64,000 nucleotides of DNA from Kribbella sp. NBC_00382 (GTDB lineage Bacteria > Actinomycetota > Actinomycetes > Propionibacteriales > Kribbellaceae), in NCBI RefSeq assembly GCF_036067295.1, contig NZ_CP107954.1:2108001-2172000 (forward strand). The letters are read 5' to 3'. This document shows, piece after piece, positions 1 through 8,600 of the stretch (positions within the stretch are counted from its first letter, which is position 1; every line of letters begins with the position of its first letter). A program made the translations under genes and the position numbers. The notes beneath the pieces were generated by a model that saw nothing but the letters and a program-made list of their open reading frames with translations, made no database searches and was not told the origin of the DNA.

Positions 1-470
1 TACCGGTCAACAGCGGGTTGCCCGAGCACGAGCGTGGCCGCGTCAGCGCCGGACGGGAACGAGGTGACGAGGATCGGCTCACGCCCTGGCGTCCACCAGC
101 TGTCCAGCGCCTCGTCCTCGATGTGCAGTCCGAGCGTCTCGGCGGTGATCCGCAGGATGCCCTGAACGGTGACCGTGCCGTCGAGGAAGGTTTTCACGTA
201 GCGCAGCAGGTGCTCGCGGAACTCCTCCACCGACTCGTCCGGCCGCGGCGCCAGCCCGTACAGCGCACCGAACAACCTGAGGTCCTGGATCACCGATTCG
301 CCGGCGTCGGCGAAGTCGACCCAGTGCGATCGCATCACCGCGACCAGGCTGTTCTCGGCCGCCTGCAACTCACCGCCGTACGCGTCCGCCAGCGCCCGCA
401 GCGCGGACGGATCGCCCAGCGTCCGGAACGTCGGCGGCAGGTTCGCGAGGATGCGGTCGGCCTTAGGCAC
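1..470 (-). CDS. Tail protein I-like baseplate component of the contractile injection system (partial)
   Basis: Only the first 156 codons are visible; the gene runs off the left edge. The GTG start at 468-470 overlaps the end of the baseplate J gene by 8 bases, so the two are translationally coupled. The N-terminus (ADRILANLPPTFRTLGD) resembles phage tail protein I / wedge proteins, which begin with a short helix followed by a 'LP..YR' type motif, and the position directly after the J-like gene is where gpI-type proteins sit in Mu, P2 and injection-system clusters. It would link the baseplate wedge to fibre proteins. The fold assignment is inference from position and weak motif similarity; the coding call itself is secure because the frame is open throughout. 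Confidence 0.6.
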   Translation of the reverse strand, partial: MPKADRILANLPPTFRTLGDPSALRALADAYGGELQAAENSLVAVMRSHWVDFADAGESVIQDLRLFGALYGLAPRPDESVEEFREHLLRYVKTFLDGTVTVQGILRITAETLGLHIEDEALDSWWTPGREPILVTSFPSGADAATLVLGQPAVDR

Positions 471-2043
471 CCGGGGCCTCCTGGCAGGCGACGTCCGCCG
501 CGGTCATGTCGAGCGCGATCCACCACTGCTCGCCGTCGACGGTCGCCGAGACGCTGAAGGTGCCCGCCTCGATCTCCTCGTCGGTGGCCGGTACGCCGGT
601 AGGCCCGAGCAGCAGCGAACGGTCGGGGATCCGCGCACCGGTGGGAGCCTGCGAGCCGGCAGTCTCGACTGCGGCCGTCAGCGCGGCGCGCAGACCATCG
701 GCGGGCGCGGTGGCGACCGCGGTGAGCAGAGCGTCGATCAACGTGCCGTCACCGGTATCGCCGGACAGGTCGGCCCGGGCGACGACGACATCCACGATGG
801 TGGCGTCGAGGATGTCGTCGACACCCTTGACCGCGGTGAGCAGGGCCGCGCCGTCCGCGGCGCCACCGGCGGTGAGGCCGTCGACGACCGCTTGCAACGC
901 GGCCACCACGTCCGCGGCGATCTGGGCCTGCCCGGCCGCCGAGATGTTGGGGGTGATCGTGGCCGTGATCCGCGGGGTGATGAAGACGTACCGCGCGACC
1001 AGCGTCGCCAGTACTCCGGCCGCCCGGGTCTCGTGCACGGCAGCCGTCAGACCGGGCAGCCGTTCGGGCTCGGCATCTACCACCACGGTGACCGTGCCCG
1101 GGTCCGACCGGTTGGCCGGCGGGCCGTTCGGATCGAAGAACTCGACCGGCTCGCCGTCGCCCTCCAGGATCACCCGTTGGAGCGCCATGATCGTCGCCTT
1201 GCCCAACGCGCCCAACGCCGCCCGGGCCCGGTCGCGCAGTTCTTCGTCCGTCTCATCGGCCGCCGCGCGGATGGTCGGATCGAGATTCGTGACGCGTTCG
1301 ATCCCACCCACCCGCTGGGACATCTCGTTGATCACGCCGGCCGCCACCAGCCCCGCGTCACCCGCGAACCCGATGTCGGCCCGGACCGGTACGTCGATCC
1401 GCACCTGGCCGCGCTGCAACGTCCGCTGCTGGGTCGAGACGAAGACGACTCCACCACCGGACAGCCTGGTCCCCACCGGGATGGTGATGTTGCCGTCGAA
1501 ACCGGTGGAGCGGAAGAAGGTGATCAGCCCTTCGGCGAACTCGGCCGACTTGCGATGGACATCCAGAATCGACACCACGTAGTCCAGCGACTTGCCCTCC
1601 GCGGTATCGACGAACGCGGACTCGTAGGCCAGGTTGATCTGCTGGTAGACCGTGGCGATCTCCCGCCCGACCGCCTCGGACAGCGTCCGGGTCACGCTGC
1701 CGACATTGATGTCGCTCAGCGGCGAGCGGCTCTCGATCCGGAAGTAGTCGACGTAGAAGGTGGTGTCGCCCTTCGGCAGGGTGCCGTCCTCGAGCCAGAT
1801 CACCACATTCGTCCCGGCGCCGAAGGTGAAGTCGATGTCGAGCACGAACGTCCGGGGCTTGCCGTCCTCCGCGGTACCGGTGATCCCGCGGACGCCGCCC
1901 GCCGGCTCGGCCAGCGGGTAGGTCAGCACCTTGACGTCGAACTCGATCGGCTCGTTCACGACGCCGCCGACGACCGAGGTGAGGATGTCGTCGACCAGAT
2001 CGCCGTACGGGCGGTGGATCAGCGTTGCGGTGTCACCGTTCAT
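463..2043 (-). CDS. Baseplate J-like wedge protein (gpJ / T4 gp6 / Afp11 family)
   Basis: This 526-aa protein is a wedge subunit expected to form the ring around the hub that triggers sheath contraction. The central region shows the signature of the baseplate J family: GNITIPVGTRLS followed by FVSTQ around residues 187-208, then ETDEELRDRARAALG around residues 265-280. The C-terminal third is a tandem alpha/beta region rich in Ala and Val, as in long J proteins. The ATG at 2041-2043 overlaps the stop of the gp25-like gene by 4 bases. At 526 aa it is longer than P2 gpJ (about 300 aa) and closer to eCIS J proteins. No frameshift was seen. Confidence 0.88.
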   Translation of the reverse strand: MNGDTATLIHRPYGDLVDDILTSVVGGVVNEPIEFDVKVLTYPLAEPAGGVRGITGTAEDGKPRTFVLDIDFTFGAGTNVVIWLEDGTLPKGDTTFYVDYFRIESRSPLSDINVGSVTRTLSEAVGREIATVYQQINLAYESAFVDTAEGKSLDYVVSILDVHRKSAEFAEGLITFFRSTGFDGNITIPVGTRLSGGGVVFVSTQQRTLQRGQVRIDVPVRADIGFAGDAGLVAAGVINEMSQRVGGIERVTNLDPTIRAAADETDEELRDRARAALGALGKATIMALQRVILEGDGEPVEFFDPNGPPANRSDPGTVTVVVDAEPERLPGLTAAVHETRAAGVLATLVARYVFITPRITATITPNISAAGQAQIAADVVAALQAVVDGLTAGGAADGAALLTAVKGVDDILDATIVDVVVARADLSGDTGDGTLIDALLTAVATAPADGLRAALTAAVETAGSQAPTGARIPDRSLLLGPTGVPATDEEIEAGTFSVSATVDGEQWWIALDMTAADVACQEAPGA

Positions 2044-2534
2044 GCCACGCTCCCGCCGAGGTCGACCGGTATCACCAGGTTCAGTGGAGTGGCTTCGCCG
2101 ATGGGCAGCACCACCGCCACGATCTCCAGCCAGGTCTCGCCGCTGAGGTCGACCCGGCCGGCCCGGCGCGCTCCGCGGCCCGTCTTCACCGTCACCGACT
2201 GCACCGCCGCGATCCGCGGTTCACCCTGCAGCGCTTGCAGGGCGAAGAGTTTGGCGCGGTTGCGGATGGCCTCGGTGTCCGGCTCACCGACCAGCTCGTG
2301 CAGCCGGCTGCCGTACTCCGGATGGCCGAGGTGGGCCAGTTCGCCGACCTGGGTGAGGAAGCGCAGCAGCAACGCCTGCTGGAGGTCCTCCTTGCCGGTC
2401 AGCCGCTGCAGGTCGGCCTTCGACGAGACCGGCCGGTTCGCGGTCAGCAGATCGGTGCCGCGCTCGCGTTGCTCGGCGAACTCCAGATCGCCCAGCAACC
2501 GCAGGTCGGCGCCGAACAGAGCGTCGGGTTCCAT
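2040..2534 (-). CDS. gp25/gpW-like baseplate wedge protein
   Basis: A 164-aa wedge protein of the gp25-like (gpW/lysozyme-like) family, which anchors the first sheath ring to the baseplate. The family signature is seen in the internal stretch LLLRFLTQVGELAHLGHPEYGSRL interrupted here for length: the LLxRF..xxGE..xxPxYGSxL pattern is present at about residues 55-80. ATG at 2534 is preferred over the adjacent GTG at 2537 because AGGAGG then lies 5 bases upstream. It ends in a 4-base overlap with the J-like gene. The N-terminal 35 residues (DLRLLGDLEFAEQRERGTDL) contain the conserved D..L.....D region. Gene order PAAR, gp25, J matches known injection systems. Confidence 0.8.
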   Translation of the reverse strand: MEPDALFGADLRLLGDLEFAEQRERGTDLLTANRPVSSKADLQRLTGKEDLQQALLLRFLTQVGELAHLGHPEYGSRLHELVGEPDTEAIRNRAKLFALQALQGEPRIAAVQSVTVKTGRGARRAGRVDLSGETWLEIVAVVLPIGEATPLNLVIPVDLGGSVA

Positions 2535-2553
2535 CACAGCCTCCTAGTGCTGG

Positions 2554-2886
2554 TCACGGCGGCCAGCCGTCCGTGAGGTAGGTGGCCGCGGGTGGGCCGA
2601 GCACGAGCAGTACTCCGGGGGGCGAGGGGATCCGGTCGCCGACCCGGACCAGCGCCTTGCCGCCGACCTTGACGCCGGAACTCGCCAGCGGCCCGATCAC
2701 CAGCGGATAGGGCACACCGGTGAACGAGTTGACCATCAAGCAGATCGAGCCGCTGGTGGCCAACGGCATCCCACCGGCGGTGACGAACGGCGGCAGCACC
2801 ACCATGATCGTCCCGCTGTCGGGCGCGCCGGCGGCACCAGGCGTCACCATCACCGACGCCCCCACCGACACCGGCAATCCCGGCAT
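2554..2886 (-). CDS. PAAR-like tip protein
   Basis: A 110-aa protein placed directly after the gpV-like spike gene, where the membrane-piercing tip is encoded. It has the repeated glycine-rich turns of PAAR-like/DUF4280 proteins: MPGLPVSVGASVM at the N-terminus, a central VTAGGMPLATSGSICLM, then GVKVGGKALVRVGD. The usual metal-binding His residues of classical PAAR repeats are not evident, so it is a PAAR-like variant. The ATG at 2884-2886 follows GGGAGG with 6-base spacing, which makes it a better start than the GTG five codons upstream. It probably sharpens the spike and may carry effectors. The family assignment is by pattern, so moderate confidence. Confidence 0.68.
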   Translation of the reverse strand: MPGLPVSVGASVMVTPGAAGAPDSGTIMVVLPPFVTAGGMPLATSGSICLMVNSFTGVPYPLVIGPLASSGVKVGGKALVRVGDRIPSPPGVLLVLGPPAATYLTDGWPP

Positions 2887-2962
2887 ACCGACCTCCCCCA
2901 CTCACAATCTGCCCCTCCCCTTCCTACGCACCCCCGGTCTCCCCGCCGTCTCGCCCGCGTCT

Positions 2963-3769
2963 TCACGGGCTGAACGAGGTGGTCCCCTGGACCGTGACGC
3001 TGGTGCCTTTGAGGGTTGCGCCGGCCCCGCCTTCGACGGTGGCCTGGAGGCTGCCCTTGAGGGTGGCCCGGGAGCTCGCCTCGACGGACACGTTGCGGCC
3101 GGCCTTGAGGGTGATGTTGCCGTTGGCCTCGAGGGTCAGGTCCTGGGCTGCCTTGAAGGAGACCGAGCCGGCTGAGTCCAGTACGACGTCGCCGTCCTGG
3201 GTGAGAGTGATGGTCGTGCGGCCGGCCGTCACCTTGACCGTGCCGCCGCTCTCGCCGGACTGGTCGAGTTTCAGTTCGGTCTTGCCGGCCGTCGCGGTGA
3301 CCGTTCCGTCGATGATCCGGACGGTGATCTTCGGTGGCATCTCGATCACGAGCTCGCGGGCCGGGTCCTGGTCCTGGTGGTTCCGGATCGCGCCCAGGAC
3401 CGACTTGTCGTCCGCCTCGGCGAGCGGCAGCCGGAAGACGAGCTCGCCGGTCGTCGACAGCGGTGGGCGGTCGACATCGTCGTACAGCCGGGCGATCACG
3501 ATCGGCGCGTTCACGTCACCGTGGTCGTAGGCGAGCAGCACCAGGTCGTTCACGTTCGGGATCGCGACGCTGCCGACATGTCCGGTGCCGACCGGGACGC
3601 GTTTCAGCTCCAGTCCGCTGCCGCGCAGCTTGACGTCGACGCCGTAGTTGTCGTCGTCGTCCTTCCCGGTGTGCGGGTGGACCGCGGTGACCACGCCGAG
3701 CTCGGTGGTCCGGTGCCCGGCCAGCTCGTCGCGGACGATCGCGGCGATGGTGTCGACGATGGTGCTCAC
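2963..3769 (-). CDS. Baseplate spike protein gpV/gp45-like (gp5 OB-fold plus beta-helix)
   Basis: A 268-aa spike subunit. Residues about 22-100 (ELGVVTAVHPHTGKDDDD onward) form the OB-fold of phage baseplate assembly protein V/gp5, including the conserved GDVNAPIVIARLYD segment that precedes the helix. Residues 155-262 are a repetitive beta-prism region in which short strands recur every 7-10 residues, alternating charged turns with V/T/L strands, for example LEANGNITLKAGRNVSVEA. The GTG start overlaps the stop of the hub gene by 4 bases. Most eCIS encode gp27 and gp5 parts as one VgrG-like protein; here they are separate genes, as in P2 and Mu. It is expected to trimerise below the tube. Confidence 0.85.
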   Translation of the reverse strand: MSTIVDTIAAIVRDELAGHRTTELGVVTAVHPHTGKDDDDNYGVDVKLRGSGLELKRVPVGTGHVGSVAIPNVNDLVLLAYDHGDVNAPIVIARLYDDVDRPPLSTTGELVFRLPLAEADDKSVLGAIRNHQDQDPARELVIEMPPKITVRIIDGTVTATAGKTELKLDQSGESGGTVKVTAGRTTITLTQDGDVVLDSAGSVSFKAAQDLTLEANGNITLKAGRNVSVEASSRATLKGSLQATVEGGAGATLKGTSVTVQGTTSFSP

Positions 3770-4791
3770 GGTGCCACCCCCTGCAGGCTGCGGAACTCGA
3801 CGTCGGTGATGAGCCCGCCGGCCTTGGTCAGCTGATGCCGGACGCCGCGGACCTGGTAGGTCCCTTCCAGCTCATCGACGCCGGCCTTGTCCGGGAAGCC
3901 TTCGAGCCGGATCAGGTCCCCGAGGAACAACTGCGGCCGGCCCTGAATCCGGACCCGCCCACGCAACGCCTGCTCGGTCAAGGTCTCGGCCGCCGAGGCC
4001 GCTACGGCCGCGGCGAGCTTGCTGGTCCGGACGGCCGGCCGCTCGATCAGCAGCATCGGCTTCGTCGTACCGGAGGTTCCGTGCCGCGGCCCGAAGTCCT
4101 TGGTCAGCCAGGCCCAGGACTCGTCGCCACCGGAGCCAGGGCTGTCTCCCCATACCTGCACGGTTCCCGCGCGCGGGCTGACCCGCTGGAGCTCAGCCGC
4201 CAGCACGTGCTCCCCGTACTTCAGCTTGTGCACCGTCCGATTCCCGCTGAACCCCTCGAACACCAGCTTGCCGTCAGCGGTGACGTAGGTGTCGAACCCG
4301 GCCAGATACGCCAGGTCCCGCAGGTGCCGCGCGATCGGCCGCCGCCCGTCGACCACGTACGCCGGGAACGGTGGCCCGTCTTCTACCGTGTCGACCTCGA
4401 TCCCCGCTTCGGACGCGAGCGCACGCACGATGTCGCCGGCCGTGGTGTCCTCGAACGTCTTGTCCACAAAGGTCTTCAGCAACTTGCCGCCACCCGAGTG
4501 GCCGGTGATCCGCTTGACCTCCAGTCCCGGCTCGACCGCGACCACGCTCCCGGTCAGCACCCGGAACAGTTGCTGGTCCTCATCGGCGTACCCGAGATCG
4601 ACCGACAGCTCATCACCAGGCTGCGCCCGCAACCCGCCGACCTGCCCCTGCCGCAACGTCACCGAGTCCGCGGGCGTATCGAGATCCAGCCGCACGGTCA
4701 ACTCGATCGCCGTACTGGCCTTCGCCTCGACCGTCGTATCGACGACCTTGTCCCCCACCACGATCCGGTACGCCGGCCGCAACATGCTCAC
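3766..4791 (-). CDS. Baseplate hub protein gpD / gp27-like (late control D family)
   Basis: A 341-aa hub protein that would sit as a trimer at the bottom of the tube and hold the spike. The N-terminal beta-barrel half (residues 1-110) includes LRAQPGDELSVDLGYAD and RVLTGSVVAVEPGLE, typical of the gpD/gp27 fold. The middle has the RHLRDLAYLAGFDTYVTADG stretch, matching the conserved 'LA...G......DG.L.F' region of late control D proteins. The C-terminus (ELEGTYQVRGVRHQLTKAGG) is the usual ending with V.H....GG. GTG start, overlapping the upstream 278-aa gene by 4 bases, and overlapping the gpV-like gene downstream in the same way. This pair replaces the fused VgrG of typical eCIS. Confidence 0.85.
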   Translation of the reverse strand: MSMLRPAYRIVVGDKVVDTTVEAKASTAIELTVRLDLDTPADSVTLRQGQVGGLRAQPGDELSVDLGYADEDQQLFRVLTGSVVAVEPGLEVKRITGHSGGGKLLKTFVDKTFEDTTAGDIVRALASEAGIEVDTVEDGPPFPAYVVDGRRPIARHLRDLAYLAGFDTYVTADGKLVFEGFSGNRTVHKLKYGEHVLAAELQRVSPRAGTVQVWGDSPGSGGDESWAWLTKDFGPRHGTSGTTKPMLLIERPAVRTSKLAAAVAASAAETLTEQALRGRVRIQGRPQLFLGDLIRLEGFPDKAGVDELEGTYQVRGVRHQLTKAGGLITDVEFRSLQGVAP

Positions 4792-5624
4792 GCGCCCCCG
4801 ATCCAGTCCCGCAGTACGCCGGGCAGCTGCTCGTCACGAACTCGCAGCTCCAACTCGGCTTGGTCCGCGAAGACCTCCGGTACGCCGATCCGGGTGGGCG
4901 CCTGCAGCAGATTCGGCACGAACGTCTCCAGCAACCGCTCCCGCAACGCCGAGCTGCCGGGATCGAAAGCGGCCCGGAACATCGCCCGCACCAGCCGCGC
5001 CCGCGACGGCGTCGGCAGCTCGCCGGTGACCGTCGCGTCCTCGTACGCCGCCAGCAGGTACGCGTCCTGCGCCTCGGTCCGCGACCGGCCGTCCTCCGCG
5101 ATCCGCATCAGCAGGTTGAAGCGATCCGCCGACGCGACGACCGCGTCCCGGACCTGCACCCAGACGAACCGGGCGAACAGCGCACCCGCCTCGGACCGAA
5201 CCCGATCCGCCTCTGCCAGCCACTGATCGGCCGTCATCGGCCGCCGCCCGGCCACCAGCCGCAGATCGGCCAGCACCACCTCGGCAACGACCAAAGAGGA
5301 GCAGTGCTCGTCGGATACCTGGCTCGCCAGGTCCGGACTCATCCCGTCGCAGAAGGCGACCAGCTCGGTCCCAGGGGCGGTCGGGACCGGCGCCCAGATC
5401 CCGTAGCTGTCGAAGACGAGCCCGCCACCGCCGTGTTCGACGATGGGCAGCTCGACCACGCCACTCGCCGCCACCGCGCCCTTGAAGGTCTCCAGCACCC
5501 GGACGCCGAGCGTGCCCGTCCTGCTGACTGCGCCCTGCCAGGCCGGGAGTTGCTCGTCCTCGATCCGCAAGTGCACGACCAGGCCGGCCGCGGCGTACTC
5601 CGAGATCACCGGTGTCGTTGTCAT
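4788..5624 (-). CDS. Uncharacterised injection-system cluster protein (278 aa)
   Basis: I do not recognise this family. The ATG at 5622-5624 overlaps the stop of the 1371-aa gene by 4 bases, and its own end overlaps the hub gene by 4, so it is firmly part of the baseplate operon. The first 110 residues are beta-rich (EYAAAGLVVHLRIEDEQLPAW is split by a tight turn, then GVVELPIVEHGGG), and the last 160 residues are strongly helical (QWLAEADRVRSEAGALFARF and later RARLVRAMFRAAF). It ends with ELRVRDEQLPGVLRDWIGGA. There is no signal peptide or membrane segment. An adaptor between the hub and the OmpA-like fusion is possible from position only. Confidence 0.75.
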   Translation of the reverse strand: MTTTPVISEYAAAGLVVHLRIEDEQLPAWQGAVSRTGTLGVRVLETFKGAVAASGVVELPIVEHGGGGLVFDSYGIWAPVPTAPGTELVAFCDGMSPDLASQVSDEHCSSLVVAEVVLADLRLVAGRRPMTADQWLAEADRVRSEAGALFARFVWVQVRDAVVASADRFNLLMRIAEDGRSRTEAQDAYLLAAYEDATVTGELPTPSRARLVRAMFRAAFDPGSSALRERLLETFVPNLLQAPTRIGVPEVFADQAELELRVRDEQLPGVLRDWIGGA

Positions 5625-8600
5625 AAGCGCGCATCCCTGGTGGCCAGCGGGACGGCCGCCGGGGGCCGGACCTCGACGGCGGCACCGGAGGCGACCACCG
5701 CCGGTGAGGTCTTGGTCTTGCCGGACAGCACCGTCTTGGGCGCGCTCACCTGGGTGATCGCGCCGGTCGCGATGTCCAGCGACCACTTCCCGTCGAGTTG
5801 CCAGTTGAGCCGCTCCAGCACGACGTACGACCGGTTGGCAGCCTGGACAGCGGGAGTCGCGACCGGGCTGGCGCCGCTGACCGCGTTCTGGTTGGTCCAC
5901 AGCACCAAGTGGCAGCTGAATCTGATCTTGACCTCCAGGCTGGACAGCTTCGCGGTGGCGAAGGTCGGGTGCGTCGGGCGGACGGCCCCGGCCGGGGCGC
6001 CCGGGCTGTCGACCGCCTCGACGATCCAGCGCTGCCCGGCCGGCTGGTTCGTCCGGGACCGGATCCGGCTCCGGCCGAGGGTCGCGGTGTCGCCACCGGC
6101 GCCTTCACCCGGCGTCCGGCCGGTGTCGAGGATCGCCGGCACGACCAGTGCGGGGGCGGGGTCGCCGGCCACGAACGAAGTGGCCGCCCCGGTCGCCAGG
6201 GCCCGGTTCGAGGCCAGCACGAAGGGGGCCGGGTGCACCTTGTTGGGTGTCACCGCCGGGTCGGTGTACGCGGCGTTGAAGGTGGTACCGGCGGTCAGGT
6301 TGTTGACCCAGCCGCCGAAGAACTGGCCGATGATCCGGCGCCCGTCGGCGCCACCGGTGACGACGTCCACCTGGGCGTTCATGTGCAGCGCGGCGGTGGC
6401 CGGGTTGGCGATGTCGAAGGACCCCGACGAGGTGGCGATCCCGCCGCCGACCACCGGGGCGACGGTGTGGTTCGCGTCGCTGGCGACCGAGCTGTCCAGG
6501 AACAGCGTGGCCTGGCCGAGCACCAGGTTCAGGATCCGGTTCGGCTCGCGGTCGATCTTGTGGTCGAAGATGCCGTTGCCGTTACCGTCCACGAACGGCC
6601 GGACGTGGAAGGTGCCGCAGTTGTCGGCCAGCAGGGTCGCCTGCAGATTGTTGCCGGTGACAACTTTCACGGTCGGCTTCTTGGCCGTGTGCAGGGCGAC
6701 GATCGCGGCCGCGTCGTCACCACCGTTCGCGGCGGGGATCCCGGAAGCGCGCTGGGCGTCCCAGCTGACCGGCGTACCGGCGGGTTTGACGTCGACCGTC
6801 AGGCGGACCGGTGCCGCGAGGGTGACGGCGTTCTCGAACAGCGGCAGTGGGAGGTTGACGGTCGGGTCCTCGTCGAAGCCCTTCGCGCCGACGGTGAAGG
6901 TGTGGTCGGCGGTCGGGCCGTTGGCCAGCCGGGCGATCTTCGGCGGCGTACCGGGGATGGTCGCGACCAGGTTGCTGAACTCGACCACCGTCATCCGGAC
7001 CCGGTCGCCGTCGACCTCCAGCCCGTCCACGCCGAGCTGGAACCCGGCATCGCGGATCGTGGTGCTGACCTTGGCGCCCTCCACCCAGAACTTCACCCCG
7101 GCGGCCGGGATCGGGGCGGGAACCTTGACGCTCGCGCCGAGCGAGGCTTGGCCGGCGGCGGCAACCTCGTCCGCGGCGGCGAAGAGCTTCTCGCGCGGCG
7201 TGGCGTCGAGGACGTCGAAGGCGCTGAGCACCAACGTGCCGGTGAAGCCGGCCGGCTTGGGCGGCCGGACGGTGATCATCGCGCGGCCGTGGTGCAGGTC
7301 GGTGTCCTGGAGGTGGACGAACCGGCCGGGGTTCATCTTGGTCGCGGCGGTCAGCGGCAACGGATCGGCGGCGGTTGAGGTGCGGCTCTGGTGCAGGTCG
7401 AGGAACAGTTCGACGGCCGTCATCGCCTTCTTCGCCGCCAGCCCTTTCTTGCCGTCGACGGTCAGGCTCAGGGTGAGCACGACATCGCCGACCTTGTCGC
7501 TCGCCTTCGCGCCCTCGGCGAAGATCGTCACGCCGGCCAGCAACTGCGCGCTGGTGAAGGTCGCGCCGCTGGCCACCACGCCACCGGCGGTGACCGCGTC
7601 GAAGAACTTGATCCGGTCGGCGAGCGCGATCGTCAAGGCTCCGGAACCGTTGAACGCGGTCGAGCACTTGAGCACGACGGGGCGCCGCGCCGGAACCGTC
7701 GTCGCCTTCTTCACCACGACCGCGTCCAGCCCGGTGACCGTCGGCTGCGGTGCCGGTGGAGGTGGTCCGGGCGGCGGGGCGGGCGGTTGGTCGAGGATGA
7801 TCTGTGGCTGCACGAACGCGACCGCCCGGTCGACCACGACGATGTCGGCGTCGGCCGAGCCGTCCAGCCGGAAGCAGACGGCGTTGCCCTTCACGTCGTC
7901 GAGGGACTGGGTTCCGGCGCTGACCACGAAGGGGCCGTCGACCTCGATGCTGAAGGTGCCGGGGCCTTTTTGTTTCTTGTACTCGAAGCTTCCGTCGGCC
8001 TGGGTCCGGCCGGGGATCGGGGTGCCGGCCGGAGTCGCGCCGGCGGTCTTGTGGGCCTCGTCGTCCATGTACTCGCCGTCGGCCGCGATCAGGATGTACT
8101 TGCCGACGAAGGGCGTGCCGTCCTCGAAGTGGATCCGGCCTTGGACCACAAAGGAACCCTGCTCGGCCGGCTTGCGGCACCAGGGACGCTTCGGGTCGGG
8201 TGGACCGGTCGGGCACGGTTTGTCCCACGGGACGACGAAGCAGTTGACGGCGGTCGCCGTACCGTCGTCGAGGCACCAGCCACCGCCGCCCGCGCCTTCC
8301 GGGACGAGGTCGAGCGTGACCGGTTTCGGTACCTGGCACGGCATCACAGGTTCGTGCACGAACATCAGCTCGGTCCGCCGGTTCGGCCGGTGGGCGTCCT
8401 CCGTGACGAACACCGGGTCCTGCTCGTTGCAGCCGAGCCAGCGCAACGGACCCGAGTCGCAGCCGGTCGCGTTCTTGTTCGGTAGCAGCCGGGCGGTGGG
8501 GAGGTTGAGCGGTTCGTGGCCGAGGTACGCCTCGATCAGGACCGGCCAGGTGGCGTCGCCGACGATGCCGTCGGCGGCCAGACCGTGGTCCTGCTGGAAC

